In this document: positions 47,301 through 56,385 of the stretch, piece by piece | Numbering within the stretch: position 1 is the first letter of the stretch | How the letters are laid out: every line of letters begins with the position of its first letter | Assembly: GCF_015686655.1 (NCBI RefSeq) | Contig: NZ_JADPMP010000012.1 | Location: 62,001-126,000, forward strand | Length of the DNA: 64,000 bases | Reading direction: 5' to 3' | Source of the DNA: Pontibacter sp. FD36 | GTDB lineage: Bacteria > Bacteroidota > Bacteroidia > Cytophagales > Hymenobacteraceae | Position numbers and translations under genes: made by a program | Notes under the pieces: model-generated | Database searches by the model: none | What the model saw: the letters and a program-made list of their open reading frames with translations, nothing else | Told to the model about the DNA's origin: nothing

Positions 47301-48892
47301 AACGCGTCTGAAGCGATACTAGCACGTATGGAAAAACTAGCCTCATTCTTGTCATAAGTTCCATACTCCTGTATGAACTTACCATTTGATGAAAATTTTT
47401 GTACCCTTTTCCCATTCATGTCCAAAACATAAACATTCCCTGCAGCATCTACAGTAACATCCAGGGGCCCGGACAGCTGGCCGGGCTCTTTCCCTCTGGG
47501 ACCATATTTAGCTATTATTGCCCCTTCTGGGTTAAGTTTTGTCAGGGCGTGTGGATCATTATTGTTAAAGTTAGTGACGTAGATAGCACCTGTATGATCG
47601 ACTGCCAAACCCGCTGAAATAAAGCCTTGGTAAGCATTGTAGTAGCCAGGCAATGAGGGGCTAAACATCGTAATGTAATTTCCGTCAGAATCAAATTTCT
47701 TGATCCTTGATTGGGGGGTATTGGATGGCCCGGAATATTCTAAGATATAAATAAATCCGTTGTCGTCGATGGCAAATGTCAATGGGTTAATAAGCCGGGA
47801 GTCAGCTAAAGCAAATTTCTTATCTTCTTCACCTGCAGCATTATATCTAATGAGTTGGAATTTTATATGGTCCAGAATGTACAGGTTATCTAACAGGTCA
47901 AACCCAACTTCATAAGGTCGCCTCAGGTTACCTATTCTTTCCAGAAGCTGCTGCTCTTGATCATATTTTAGGATGTGATCTCCACTAGTATTGATCCTTC
48001 TTACATACATATTATTCTGGTTGTCAAACAGAACAAGACTCCCCCTGAATGCATTGACTGAGAGTGATTTTTTGTATGTACCCTCTGCTGAAAAGACCTG
48101 AATGGGCCAGTCGATGGTATTTATATAGACCGAGCCATTATTGTAAGCGTAAACGTCACCGTTTTTATCGACGGCTAAGGCTAGGGCATAAGACTTATTA
48201 AAGCCGCTTTCCTTCATCACAGCCTCGCTGAAGCGCTTTATGATCTTGCCCTCACGATCTATATGAGTAATATGTGCGGTGGGAGACCAGGAGCTTTTCT
48301 TAATATCGGCTATATAAATGTTATTCTGGTTGTCAAACGTAAAAAACGTGTGATCCGATCTCCATATCGGGTCTGGGTCAGCCAGCGTGATGGTTTCGAT
48401 GAGTGTGCCGTTCGTATGATACACATACAGCTTTCTGTCGAAAGAGTCAAAAATATGCAGACGATCAAGGTGGTCGATATGCAGAGACAAATTGTAAACC
48501 CGATTTGAGTCAGGAACCGGTACGGTGGGGAATATTTTTACAAGCTTGCCCTGTGGGTCGTGCTTCTCGATGCGCATTCTCTTTTGATTCAGGATGTAGA
48601 TGTTCTGATTTTGATCTACAGCTACCTGCAGCACGACACCTTCTTCATTATCATATCCCAGGTTATAATCAGCTGCATTCACCTTAAAGTCAAGTAGTAT
48701 TTTACCGTCCTTGACTTTCACAACTCTTGACATTTCTGTTAGATAGAGATGGTTTTCCCGATCTAAAGCAATGCTGTAAATACTCATCGCTGGTTTACTG
48801 CCAATTACATACTTTTCTCGATATAAAGGCTTCTGGGCAAATGAAAGGATAGTTGAAAGGCTGAATAAAAGAATAAGTAAAGTTGTCCTCAT
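44339..48892 (-). CDS. Large NHL-repeat / IPT-TIG protein with T9SS C-terminal sorting domain
   Basis: The 1517-residue protein has a signal peptide (about 1-19), NHL-type beta-propeller repeats (about 25-620; VAVDQNQNIYILN, VDAAGNVYVLDMNGKRVQKF), an SdrD_B-like unit (GNIYHDVNANCELDETETSLAD, about 640-690), a DUF11/DUF7619-like unit starting at SYDPNDKLVTP (about 940-1110), four IPT/TIG repeats (about 1130-1430) and a type IX sorting domain opening with VYPNPNSGQFTVSL. It is secreted to the cell surface. Base composition changes abruptly near 46790: the C-terminal half is very GC-rich and the propeller half is AT-richer. Long antisense ORFs in the GC-rich half are shadows. Confidence 0.88.
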   Translation of the reverse strand: MRTTLLILLFSLSTILSFAQKPLYREKYVIGSKPAMSIYSIALDRENHLYLTEMSRVVKVKDGKILLDFKVNAADYNLGYDNEEGVVLQVAVDQNQNIYILNQKRMRIEKHDPQGKLVKIFPTVPVPDSNRVYNLSLHIDHLDRLHIFDSFDRKLYVYHTNGTLIETITLADPDPIWRSDHTFFTFDNQNNIYIADIKKSSWSPTAHITHIDREGKIIKRFSEAVMKESGFNKSYALALAVDKNGDVYAYNNGSVYINTIDWPIQVFSAEGTYKKSLSVNAFRGSLVLFDNQNNMYVRRINTSGDHILKYDQEQQLLERIGNLRRPYEVGFDLLDNLYILDHIKFQLIRYNAAGEEDKKFALADSRLINPLTFAIDDNGFIYILEYSGPSNTPQSRIKKFDSDGNYITMFSPSLPGYYNAYQGFISAGLAVDHTGAIYVTNFNNNDPHALTKLNPEGAIIAKYGPRGKEPGQLSGPLDVTVDAAGNVYVLDMNGKRVQKFSSNGKFIQEYGTYDKNEASFSIRASIASDAFGNVLVSTQTGTHSGDNSPDVKYYDVTGNLVYSAPTNFPSVAMNRRGSLATMADRNYDIVTVYEATTDREYNRIEGNIYHDVNANCELDETETSLADILVKAEPGPYYGATDAAGNYSLLVGKGTYTLAPLTENIGGKVLTPTCVSDEDAPVITFNNYGNYSANNNMGVQVTLSPYLTVSVSSTRRRRCFESTTTVRYANSGFATAADAKVYLQLPQEVGLLSADKSYTLLPDGTYEFSVGDLSAGQSGTITVADIVTCGDESVRGLTVCTRAWITPSNNQPTEPTPTVAITGRCSAETGMIRFVVRNTGTADMADPGLFRKYADGQLASVEQFRLAAGDSLVLWVPAMGYTWRIEADQPTGNGDNTSVSVTVEGCSGGEVSSVSTGKVNLLPTDDEEAEQSAECMPITDSYDPNDKLVTPAGRTAEFYTPTNTALKYKIRFQNTGTDVAYRVVVVDTLSEHLDLSTLQLGATSHPARVEVSGKGRAVLTWTFDNILLPDSTADEPGSHGYIQFSIKPKGDLPEKTLVENLADIFFDFNSPIRTNITQNRIFDMPPVINESVRVRLEDVLATPGIEGFEPAAGKLGSEVTITGQRFAMKPGDNKVYLNGRAATVVSATATELKVVVPTGATTGALKVITPDGGVTSTAKFQVYQPPVLASFSPAEGMVGQRVTLSGEHLQEALIESITLGELRCEIIEQAGNAVTVRVPENAATGAFTISTKGGEAVSGAAYTVWYAPGITALSKEAGIVGASITITGENFAADKTRNIVRFGQVQAQVLEASPRQLTVRVPEQAESGFVTLETPGGRATAGTAFEVIPGPRFRAMQPSSGAVGAVVEITGAHFGIMGQQDVITFNGQEALVLEALGDSYRVRVPRGATTGRVQITGYGGQAQSSADFVVVELTPAEAIQVYPNPNSGQFTVSLRHADFDVQLIELHDALGKRLHQTRITGPRPEAVEISLPTAKAGLYFLQIQTERGLIIRKLTIL

Positions 48893-49012
48893 AGGCTGAA
48901 AGATAAGGTGGCTATTGTCCTGTAAATGTAGTTATTAAAGTATAAACATAAAGCTATTGAAGCGCATGTGTGCTCAGCTTTTTTCTAAACGCCTTATGTT
49001 ATACCTGAGCCA

Positions 49013-49519
49013 TCAGGCAGGCCGCCTGACAGCATAGATCAGCTCATCCTGGTACTCGCCATTTTTATAAAAAGTCTTCTCGAGTTTTGCTTCCAGCACG
49101 AAACCGGCTTTCTCAAGTGCCCGCTGCGAGGCGATGTTATACCCGAAGGGTCGGGCGAAAATGCGGTTGATGTCCCAATTGGCAAAGCCATAGTCCACCA
49201 TCTGGCGGATAGCCTCCGTTACGATGCCTTTTCCCCAAAAGGGCTCCGCAAGCCAGTAGCCCATCTCTGCATTTTTCCGGTAGATGTCTGCCTGAAGGTG
49301 TATTCCTATACCGCCTGCGGCTTCGCCTTCCACCTCGATTGTAAGGATATGGGGCGGATTGCCCTGTGTTACCATCTCCAAAAAAGCCTTGCCTTTCTCG
49401 TAGGTATAGGGATGCGGAAACACATCCGCCATGTTCCGGGCAATGTTGAAATTGTCAGCATATTTCACCAGACTGTCCAGGTCAGCCATTGTCCAGGGAC
49501 GCAGTTTGAAGTTCATCAT
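49013..49519 (-). CDS. GNAT-family N-acetyltransferase (RimJ/RimL-like)
   Basis: The 168-residue protein starts FKLRPWTMADLDSLVKYADN and has the acetyl-CoA site region EMGYWLAEPFWGKGIVTEAIRQMVDYGF, then INRIFARPFGYNIASQRALEKAGF. These are standard RimJ/RimL-type Acetyltransf_3 features. The acceptor is unknown. Starts at 49519 and 49516 are equally possible. It is 33 bp from the end of the dienelactone hydrolase gene. Confidence 0.9.
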   Translation of the reverse strand: MMNFKLRPWTMADLDSLVKYADNFNIARNMADVFPHPYTYEKGKAFLEMVTQGNPPHILTIEVEGEAAGGIGIHLQADIYRKNAEMGYWLAEPFWGKGIVTEAIRQMVDYGFANWDINRIFARPFGYNIASQRALEKAGFVLEAKLEKTFYKNGEYQDELIYAVRRPA

Positions 49520-49552
49520 CTACCTGCTTTAAAAATCACTTTCTGCGTGATG

Positions 49553-50440
49553 TTACTTTAAATGCTGCTTGAAAAAATCAACCGTACGCTGCCAGGCCAG
49601 TTCGGCTGCGGCCTTGTCGTAACGGGGCGTGGTGTCGTTATGGAAACCGTGGTTGGTGTTCGGGTAGAAGTAGGCGGTGTACTGCTTATCATGCGCTTTT
49701 AAAGCCGCTTCATAAGCCGGCCAGCCTTCGTTTACGCGTGTGTCGTGTTCGGCGTAATGCAGTAGGAGGGGAGCTTTGATTTGGGGCACCTCCTCAACCG
49801 GCGCCTGCCCTCCGTAAAACGGAACAGCTGCTGCCAGATCAGGTATACGCACGGCCATCATGTTCGAGATCCAGCCGCCGAAGCAGAAGCCTACCACGCC
49901 GGCTTTGCCATTGCAGTTTTTATGATGCTTCAGGTAATCATGCGCTGCTATAAAGTCCTCGAGCATTTCGTTACGGTCACGCTGGCTCTGAAGAGAGCGG
50001 CCTTCATCATCAGTGCCGGGGTAGCCTCCAAGAGGCGTGAGAGCATCGGGTGCGAGGGAGATGAACCCGGCCAGTGCGGCTCTTCGGGCCACATCCTCTA
50101 TATGCGGATTCAAACCCCGGTTTTCGTGCACGACCGCTACACCGCCCAGCCTGTTCTTCGCATCAGCCGGCATCGACAAAAGCGCCTTAATCGGACCTCC
50201 ACCTTTAGGAGACTGGTAGGTGATGTATTCGGATATAATGCGCGGATCGTCCGCAGCGAGCTGGACTTTGTTCTTGTAATCCGGCATCAGAAAACTTGCG
50301 AGCGAAGCCACTGTAAGGCCACCTACGGCATAGATCGAGAGCTTCTGCATAAAATCACGCCGGTTGATGCGGTCGTGGGCATAGTCGTCGTACAGGTCAA
50401 ACACTTCCTGTTTAATATCTTCCTTATTGATCTCGTCCAT
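49553..50440 (-). CDS. Dienelactone hydrolase family protein, exported
   Basis: The 295-residue protein has a Tat-like N-terminus ([18 protein letters not shown], Arg at 27-28, hydrophobic stretch about 33-51). The alpha/beta-hydrolase core has nucleophile C186 in GFCFGGW, D233 in YAEHDTRV, H264 in NTNHGFH, and E106 in VVHENRG. The Cys-Asp-His triad is typical of dienelactone hydrolase (carboxymethylenebutenolidase). An uncleaved Tat anchor would place it in the periplasm. Natural substrate is not evident. Confidence 0.9.
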   Translation of the reverse strand: MDEINKEDIKQEVFDLYDDYAHDRINRRDFMQKLSIYAVGGLTVASLASFLMPDYKNKVQLAADDPRIISEYITYQSPKGGGPIKALLSMPADAKNRLGGVAVVHENRGLNPHIEDVARRAALAGFISLAPDALTPLGGYPGTDDEGRSLQSQRDRNEMLEDFIAAHDYLKHHKNCNGKAGVVGFCFGGWISNMMAVRIPDLAAAVPFYGGQAPVEEVPQIKAPLLLHYAEHDTRVNEGWPAYEAALKAHDKQYTAYFYPNTNHGFHNDTTPRYDKAAAELAWQRTVDFFKQHLK

Positions 50441-50654
50441 ATAAGTTTTCTGTTTTGCTTCAGATTAAGGTGCGTGTCAGAGGCTAAATGCTATACCTGT
50501 CAGTTTTGGCAAAGCACTAAAACATTCTTTAAGGTAGTGAAAGTGAGTGGAATAACAGGCTACTAAGAACAAGAATATTTTGATTATGATAAGGAGGAAC
50601 GGACTTGTGCAATCCATGTACAAGTATAAAGGCTGAAATGTGCTGGGTAGAGTT

Positions 50655-51341
50655 TTATTTATTAGTACAGTTTCTGACTAGGGCTTCTGCCCTTTCACTC
50701 ATCTGATTATTATAGCCAAAGTCATTAAAGTTTTCTAAACTATCCTTTGAGCTTACAATCAGGCTCATCCATTCATATTTAACTGACTCTGGATCGTTTG
50801 AAACAGTACTACCCATACCACCCAAGAAAACACCAACTTTATTAGTTGGTGGTGGATTTTCTTGGTCATCCCAGAACATATAGTTCTCAAGGCTTTTGAT
50901 TGCATTCAGTTGCCCTGCATTATTTTTCCTAAAGTACCTATGGTCAATATATCCTGCTTCTATTGTACCCTGATATAAAAGAATGCCATCCTCTGGTATA
51001 TTCAGCACTTCACGACGACTTACTTTTTTCACAGGTGCACCACAAGGCATATTGCTGATTACTACTGCTGTTCCTTTGAAATCTTTTGGGAAAATGAAAT
51101 CTAAATTCTGTGCATTTGCTTGCCCTATAGTCATTGAGAGGTACATGAAGAGCATGAACCCTGGATACCAAAGTACAATTGGAACAAACGTCCAACCGAG
51201 TTTAGCACTAAGCTTCTTCTTGCTAAGCCAGAGAGTTACAACACCTATAAGAAAAGCTGGCACAGCAAAAATTAACCAGTAAGGATTCCATGACACAGCA
51301 AATGCCAATACAATAATGGTTATCCCTATTTTAGATTTCAT
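50655..51341 (-). CDS. AT-rich membrane protein of unknown function
   Basis: The 228-residue protein has two hydrophobic segments at the N-terminus (about 5-40 and 52-72) and a soluble domain from residue 80 (FKGTAVVISNMPCGAPVKK, NIPEDGILLYQG, GVFLGGMGSTVS). It is reminiscent of the DUF6843 group, but I could not verify this. The gene is AT-rich, is surrounded by long spacers and lacks the AGGTATA motif, all unlike the local background. Confidence 0.7.
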   Translation of the reverse strand: MKSKIGITIIVLAFAVSWNPYWLIFAVPAFLIGVVTLWLSKKKLSAKLGWTFVPIVLWYPGFMLFMYLSMTIGQANAQNLDFIFPKDFKGTAVVISNMPCGAPVKKVSRREVLNIPEDGILLYQGTIEAGYIDHRYFRKNNAGQLNAIKSLENYMFWDDQENPPPTNKVGVFLGGMGSTVSNDPESVKYEWMSLIVSSKDSLENFNDFGYNNQMSERAEALVRNCTNK

Positions 51342-51739
51342 GTGTCACTGACATACAAGGTGCTTGTGAATGAGGTGAGCGAGGCTTTCAGCCGCAGCCT
51401 CGCTCATGTGCTGGGTTAAGCGCAGTATCTCTTATTATTAGCTTATAGATTCCGTAGTCTACAAAATTGCTTGAGCAAATGGTTTTCAGTGGTTTCAAGC
51501 AATAGGTTCTTAAGCAAATTGCTGGACTGTTCTCTCAATGACTTCTATCTTCCCCTTTTATACCAATGCTGGGTGGCTTGACACTTAAACAACTCCATTT
51601 TCCAAACGCACATGCACGCTTTGCTCAATGCCTGCCCTGCATACTTGGTCTGAATGAGGGTTATGCAACCCGGCAGTAATTTGACGGTTTTTCCTAATGC
51701 AGCCCTTCTTGAATAAGTAGCAATCTGGAAATGTTTATT
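51342..51739. other. AT-rich spacer with a 10-bp stem-loop
   Basis: This 398-bp region holds no gene. GAGCGAGGCT (51377-51386) pairs with AGCCTCGCTC (51396-51405), and GGGTT-atgc-AACCC lies near 51660. No AGGTATA motif is present. It may mark the edge of an acquired segment. Confidence 0.5.
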
Positions 51740-53269
51740 TTACAACAGACTGTTAATCATTCCTTTCACTTCGTATTTTCCAGGAAAGGTTGTAAATTTA
51801 TTGATGAGTACACCTTCTTTGTTGTATAGCAGATATGCCGGAATATTCTCGAATCCAAACTGGTTCATGGTGTATTTCCACTGAGTGTCAGTCAGATAAT
51901 AATGCTCACTGCCTATTCCCTTGATTTTTTCTTCCCATCGCTCCCGAGGTGAGGATGTATCTGTTAAATACACAAATACAACATCCTTATCATGAAATTC
52001 ACCTTTTGTACTTTTGAATTCATTCATCGCTTTCAGGCAGGGACCACACCATGTTGCCCAAAGGTCAATTAAAACAACCTTGTTTGGATGTTTGGCGACA
52101 ATTGTTTCAATTACTTTATCGCCCGCAACGGATGAGATGTCAATGACAACAGCAGGTGATTTGAATTTGTCTAATTCTACAACCTGCTGGTTTTTCCGAA
52201 ACAGTATCTTTGCAATCTCGCCGTTTTTCCAGTAATCTCTTATATGTTCTTTTTGCTTTTCGGTCAGCGGTCTTACTTCTTCAGTCAGCTGCCTGGCATA
52301 AGCATTGGCTGCTAAAACATCGTAGTATGGGCCATTGTCAAATCCTACTAAATCCGATAAAACAGCTTTCACACTTGCCAACCAAGCAGGAACATCGCTT
52401 TCTCCTATCTCAGGAAGCCCCAATACTTCATTCTGGAGTATCTCTTTTTGAAAATACGAAAATTGAGAAGTAAGCAGATACTGTGGGTCATTGAGCTTAA
52501 AATCCCTTAGAAAGCGAAAATAGGACCTGTCAAGCTTTTGCAGATCAGGCTTATTGCTTTTGTCGCCAGTTGTTTTTACATAATTATGAATCATCTCTTT
52601 TTCATAATCAAAGACATGTTCTACATACATGTTTAAAAGAAAATCTTTAGACAGCACTTCTTTTAATTCCTTCGACAGTAATGTATCCTTATTTAATATC
52701 TGTAATCTTTCTGATAGAACAGTCTTAGCATTATTCAGAAAATAATCTGGGCTTTTGTCATACATAGGTTCCTGTGTCTTATTGCCGCCAGAAAACATTT
52801 TAGGTATGAACGCTAAGCCTTGGATCATGTCATATTGAGTCATATTAGCAGGCGTAACGTCAACATTTTCGGTATCAAAGTCTGAATTATAAGCAATGTC
52901 GAGATTCGTAACACCACCACTTGTCAGTTTAACATAAAGGGACTTGTATGGATTTAAGCTTGTGTTTAAGGCAGTCAGAGAAACAGCCGTTTCAACATCA
53001 ACATCAAGAGAGAATTTCCCTGATTGATCAGCAAGCGCTTTATATGGAACAATCTCTCCCGTAATTGGATGTGGAACATAAACATTTACAAAAATGCTAT
53101 CCTTGTCTGTGTCGTTCGGACTTGTTATGCTGCCTGTTACTTTAGCTGTACCAGCTATTATTTCAGTTGCATCTGCTTCTGTAGCAGTTGTGTCTGTTAC
53201 CTTACTAACAGACTGGTTACATGCTAGCAAGAACAAAAGGCTGAGTATGCCAAGGAGATTTAATTTCAT
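51740..53269 (-). CDS. TlpA-like thioredoxin-domain lipoprotein
   Basis: The 509-residue protein has a lipoprotein signal ending LLFLLAC (C17), a beta-rich N-terminal domain (about 40-140, DUF4369-like in style), a helical middle and a C-terminal thioredoxin fold. The redox site is C408-G-P-C411 in LWATWCGPCLKAMNEF, with a cis-Pro in FGFENIPAYLLYN. It resembles the large TlpA/ResA-type disulfide reductases of Bacteroidota, probably facing the periplasm. The gene is AT-rich and lies within the accessory stretch. Confidence 0.88.
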   Translation of the reverse strand: MKLNLLGILSLLFLLACNQSVSKVTDTTATEADATEIIAGTAKVTGSITSPNDTDKDSIFVNVYVPHPITGEIVPYKALADQSGKFSLDVDVETAVSLTALNTSLNPYKSLYVKLTSGGVTNLDIAYNSDFDTENVDVTPANMTQYDMIQGLAFIPKMFSGGNKTQEPMYDKSPDYFLNNAKTVLSERLQILNKDTLLSKELKEVLSKDFLLNMYVEHVFDYEKEMIHNYVKTTGDKSNKPDLQKLDRSYFRFLRDFKLNDPQYLLTSQFSYFQKEILQNEVLGLPEIGESDVPAWLASVKAVLSDLVGFDNGPYYDVLAANAYARQLTEEVRPLTEKQKEHIRDYWKNGEIAKILFRKNQQVVELDKFKSPAVVIDISSVAGDKVIETIVAKHPNKVVLIDLWATWCGPCLKAMNEFKSTKGEFHDKDVVFVYLTDTSSPRERWEEKIKGIGSEHYYLTDTQWKYTMNQFGFENIPAYLLYNKEGVLINKFTTFPGKYEVKGMINSLL

Positions 53270-53454
53270 AATTTTAGTTATCGTTAACTTGATTAGGAAC
53301 TGGCAGACCTTTCTCTAAAATCCGCTGGAATGAAATGATTATTTACATAAGATTTGAACAAGCCGATGATATAGTAATTATGCCAACGGATTTGTGCAGC
53401 CGAAGCACGAAGCGTAGCAAGGGTTAAGGCTGAACTGGGTTGTAGGATGTTTTT

Positions 53455-53898
53455 CTATTTTAATTGTTTGATTTTATCCCACGGCCCCAATCTCGTTACT
53501 TCTTTGATAGCCCCGCTAAACAAGTTTGAAGGACCTTGATTATTCATATCGAAGATTCCTTCAAGAATTACATACTGCTGGTTATATCCTTTATACCTTT
53601 CTACTGAATCGCCACTTATTCCTTTAGGGAAAAATATCCAGAAGCTATTTTTCAAGATTGATTTTTCAGAGTCTTCCTTGTGCAAGAAGATATTCCGTAA
53701 GTACGCTTCGTCATATTGAAAATAGCCGATTACACGCACTTTCTTTTCATGATACTTTTCAGGGGTCGCAATTAAACTGATAATAGACACATTTACTACA
53801 TCACTTCTTTCTTGTTCCATGTTACCTTCGTTGGCTTGAGCAAAAGTTGTAGAAAATCCCAGTAATGACATCAAAGTCAAAATAAACAGCAACTTCAT
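53455..53898 (-). CDS. Small secreted protein of unknown function
   Basis: A start at 53898 gives 147 residues with a signal peptide (MKLLFILTLMSLLGFSTTFA). The longer ORF from 54030 would bury the signal inside and is rejected. The mature part has IISLIATPEKYHEKKVRVIGYFQYD, then FLHKEDSEKS and YNQQYVILEGIFDMNN, a beta-rich pattern reminiscent of OB-fold-like periplasmic proteins. No firm family is assigned. AT-rich, like its neighbours. Confidence 0.75.
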   Translation of the reverse strand: MKLLFILTLMSLLGFSTTFAQANEGNMEQERSDVVNVSIISLIATPEKYHEKKVRVIGYFQYDEAYLRNIFLHKEDSEKSILKNSFWIFFPKGISGDSVERYKGYNQQYVILEGIFDMNNQGPSNLFSGAIKEVTRLGPWDKIKQLK

Positions 53899-54340
53899 AT
53901 TTTTTGTATTATATAACCTACAACTATAGTATAAACGGAAGTCTATTCCGTTTATCGGCCTTATAAGCAAAGGTGGTTTTATCTGCTTAAACACACTTAT
54001 TTCTGTACACCTTTGCATGATCGCCTTCATAGCGCTTTACTAATATAGTGATTTTACAGAGACTTGACAACTAATCCAATATTTTCCCAGCATAAAGCTA
54101 ACCGTAGAAGTAAAGCTTATGTAAATCACTTTATTATGGTGAAATAATAGATTTTTTTCAAGGTGTATTGGGCAAGTTATCACGCATGAAACGACTCTGT
54201 GTTATGTTCAACTGATGTAAGAAAAGCCTGGAAGCGTTTATAAACGCAACTAAACGTTTCAAAAAACGGATGTTTCAATTAGCAGAGCTGGGCTTGGTCG
54301 ATTTTCGTCTGACAGGTTGCACCTCAAAGCAATGCTATAC
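53899..54340. other. AT-rich spacer with a 14-bp palindrome
   Basis: This 442-bp region separates the accessory stretch from the PAP2 gene. No gene is seen. GCGTTTATAAACGC at 54234-54247 is a perfect palindrome, followed by an AAACGTTT sequence about 9 bases on, which could be an operator or a remnant of an element boundary. The AGGTATA motif reappears at its right edge (near 54335). Confidence 0.55.
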
Positions 54341-54976
54341 CTATCGCACTAGCCTTAAATTCCGACTCCGTCTAAGCAAGGTATAGAACTGTTCCCGGTG
54401 TTTCCGAAAGGTGTAAGTAGACAGGAATGCAGCCCCAGATCCGAGAAGCATGGAACCGAGTACATCGCTAGGATAGTGCACGCCTAATGCCAGTCTGGAA
54501 TAGGCGACGAGCAAGGCCCAGGTCAGTATGAGGCCGCGCAGAGCTGAGTTGCGGAACATCAGTACAAGCACGACGGCTGCCGTAAAGGCAAAAGCTGTAT
54601 GCCCGGAAGGGAAGGAGGGGCTGCTGGCCTCTGCAATCTGCTCAATCGATTCGTGGGTGATAAAGGGGCGGGGACGATCTACCGTGTATTTCAACAAGCC
54701 GATAAACAAAATATTCAAACCCATGGCAAATACATATTGGTAGGCTTTCAACTTGAGCGAAACCATCCTCCTGAAATGCCCCGCCAGGTATAGGCAAAGT
54801 GGAACCAGGGCTCCGAGTCCGTAGGCGGTAATTGTTAGGGTGAGTAGCAGGAAGTCCAGGTCTGTTACCCGGTTGCCATTCAGCAGTTGCAGCGTGGCCA
54901 GGTCCAGGTTGCCGAAGGTTTCGAAGAGGGTAGTCGTGAGTATGAGCAGTGGCGCCAGATGCAGAAGCAGAAACAT
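54341..54976 (-). CDS. PAP2-superfamily membrane phosphatase
   Basis: The 211-residue membrane protein carries all three PAP2 motifs: KYTVDRPRP (about 116-124), PSFPSGHT (about 141-148) and SRLALGVHYPSDVLGS (about 179-194). About six transmembrane segments are seen. Such enzymes remove phosphate from lipids such as undecaprenyl pyrophosphate or phosphatidic acid at the outer face of the inner membrane. The exact substrate is unknown. Confidence 0.92.
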   Translation of the reverse strand: MFLLLHLAPLLILTTTLFETFGNLDLATLQLLNGNRVTDLDFLLLTLTITAYGLGALVPLCLYLAGHFRRMVSLKLKAYQYVFAMGLNILFIGLLKYTVDRPRPFITHESIEQIAEASSPSFPSGHTAFAFTAAVVLVLMFRNSALRGLILTWALLVAYSRLALGVHYPSDVLGSMLLGSGAAFLSTYTFRKHREQFYTLLRRSRNLRLVR

Positions 54977-55029
54977 GGGTAAGCTTTAATATTTTCAGGT
55001 TCTGATTCCTATACGAGTCTTTTAAAATT

Positions 55030-56385
55030 TCATTGCCCAAAACGGAGCATAAAAGTAGTGCCTTCTCCCGGAACCGATTGTACTTGTATCGTCCCGCGGT
55101 GCAACAGCACGATCTGTTTACAAAGGCTCAACCCGATGCCGCTGCCTTGCTTGCGTGTGCTAAAGAAAGGTATAAAGATTTTTTCCTGCACTTCCTGGGA
55201 CATGCCGATGCCGTTGTCCATGACCTTGATGACCGTTTTCTCATCAGGTGAGGTATAGGCCGCAAGGGTGATTTGTGGAGCTTCCACCGTTTTCACTGCT
55301 TCCATGGCATTGACCAGTAGGTTAATCAGCACCTGATCCAGCAGGGTAGGGTCGGCGTGCAGCGTTATGTAGGGGTTAGCCAGATTCGTCTCCAGATGTA
55401 TCCCCTTTTGCGCCAGGGTCGGGAGCATCAAACGCTGCAGGTTAGCAAAAAGGTCTTTCACGTATACCGTGTCCAGGTTCAGCTTTGTGATCTTGTTCAG
55501 GTTACGGTAAGTTTCGGCAAAACGGAGCAGTCCTTCGCTTCGCTGCTTGATCGTGCTTATGCCTACTTCCAGGTCCTCCAAGTCTTCTGCAGTTATACCT
55601 GTGGACTGGGTTTCCTGGAGGCGATTTTTGAGGGTGTCTGCAAGGGAGGAAATAGGCGCTACGGAGTTCATAATCTCATGTGTGAGCACATTCAGCAACT
55701 TCTGCCAGGCCTGCGATTCTGTCTCGTCCAGTGCTTCGTTCACATTCTGAAAAGCAACCAGCTTATACCTGCTTCCTTCGTTCTGTAATGCCGTAGCGGA
55801 AAGCAGGACTTTCGTCGTGTTCTTCTCGAAATGGGAGGTATGCGCCGTCGCGATGCGGGTATGGCCGGGCTCAAGGGCCAATATGGATTCATACAATTCT
55901 TTGTCCCGCTTCGACAGGTAATGGATCGTTTTCATGAAGGGCACATGCAGCAACTTCCGGAGCGATTCGTTCATAAGCACCACTTCCCCGTTATCCATAT
56001 TATAAGACAGAATGCCGGTTTCCACCAGCTCCATCACCTTCTGCAGATTATGATACTGGGTTTCTTTTTCGAGCGTAATGGTCTTAAAAGTGGAGTTAAT
56101 TTCGTTGAAGCCCTTGCGAAGTGGCTGCAGTTGGGTATAGGCATGGCGTTCATCAAAGTGCCGGGAGAAATCACGGTAGTGCACGGACTCGATAAACTGA
56201 TTGAACTCCGACTGGGTCTTGCGCAGAAAGCGGAGCAGGTCCACCACCTGGAGCATAAAGACCGGCAGCCAAAATACCAGTGCCTCCGACCAGCCCTTAA
56301 CGATGACAAAAGCCGGTACGCTCAAGGTCAGAAGCAAGAGCATGACCCTGGCGATCAGCGCCCATTCTAGATTCTTAAAGCCCAT
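55030..56385 (-). CDS. Sensor histidine kinase, NtrB/NtrY-like
   Basis: The 451-residue kinase has two transmembrane segments (about 8-30 and 34-54), a helical linker, a PAS-like region (about 105-215, GILSYNMDNGEVVLMNESL), H236 in LLNVLTHEIMNSVAPISSL, an N box (LINLLVNAMEAV) and G boxes (VMDNGIGM, GSGIGLSLCKQIV). There is no sizeable periplasmic domain, so it senses a membrane or cytoplasmic signal. Its start overlaps the sigma-54 regulator gene by 11 bp. Confidence 0.92.
   Translation of the reverse strand: MGFKNLEWALIARVMLLLLTLSVPAFVIVKGWSEALVFWLPVFMLQVVDLLRFLRKTQSEFNQFIESVHYRDFSRHFDERHAYTQLQPLRKGFNEINSTFKTITLEKETQYHNLQKVMELVETGILSYNMDNGEVVLMNESLRKLLHVPFMKTIHYLSKRDKELYESILALEPGHTRIATAHTSHFEKNTTKVLLSATALQNEGSRYKLVAFQNVNEALDETESQAWQKLLNVLTHEIMNSVAPISSLADTLKNRLQETQSTGITAEDLEDLEVGISTIKQRSEGLLRFAETYRNLNKITKLNLDTVYVKDLFANLQRLMLPTLAQKGIHLETNLANPYITLHADPTLLDQVLINLLVNAMEAVKTVEAPQITLAAYTSPDEKTVIKVMDNGIGMSQEVQEKIFIPFFSTRKQGSGIGLSLCKQIVLLHRGTIQVQSVPGEGTTFMLRFGQ

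Noticed and set aside
50441..54340. Integron cassette array
   Set aside because: Same-strand genes with stem-loop spacers prompted the idea, but the spacers are too long and only one loose core-like GTTAAGC was seen. No paired core sites and no integrase are present.
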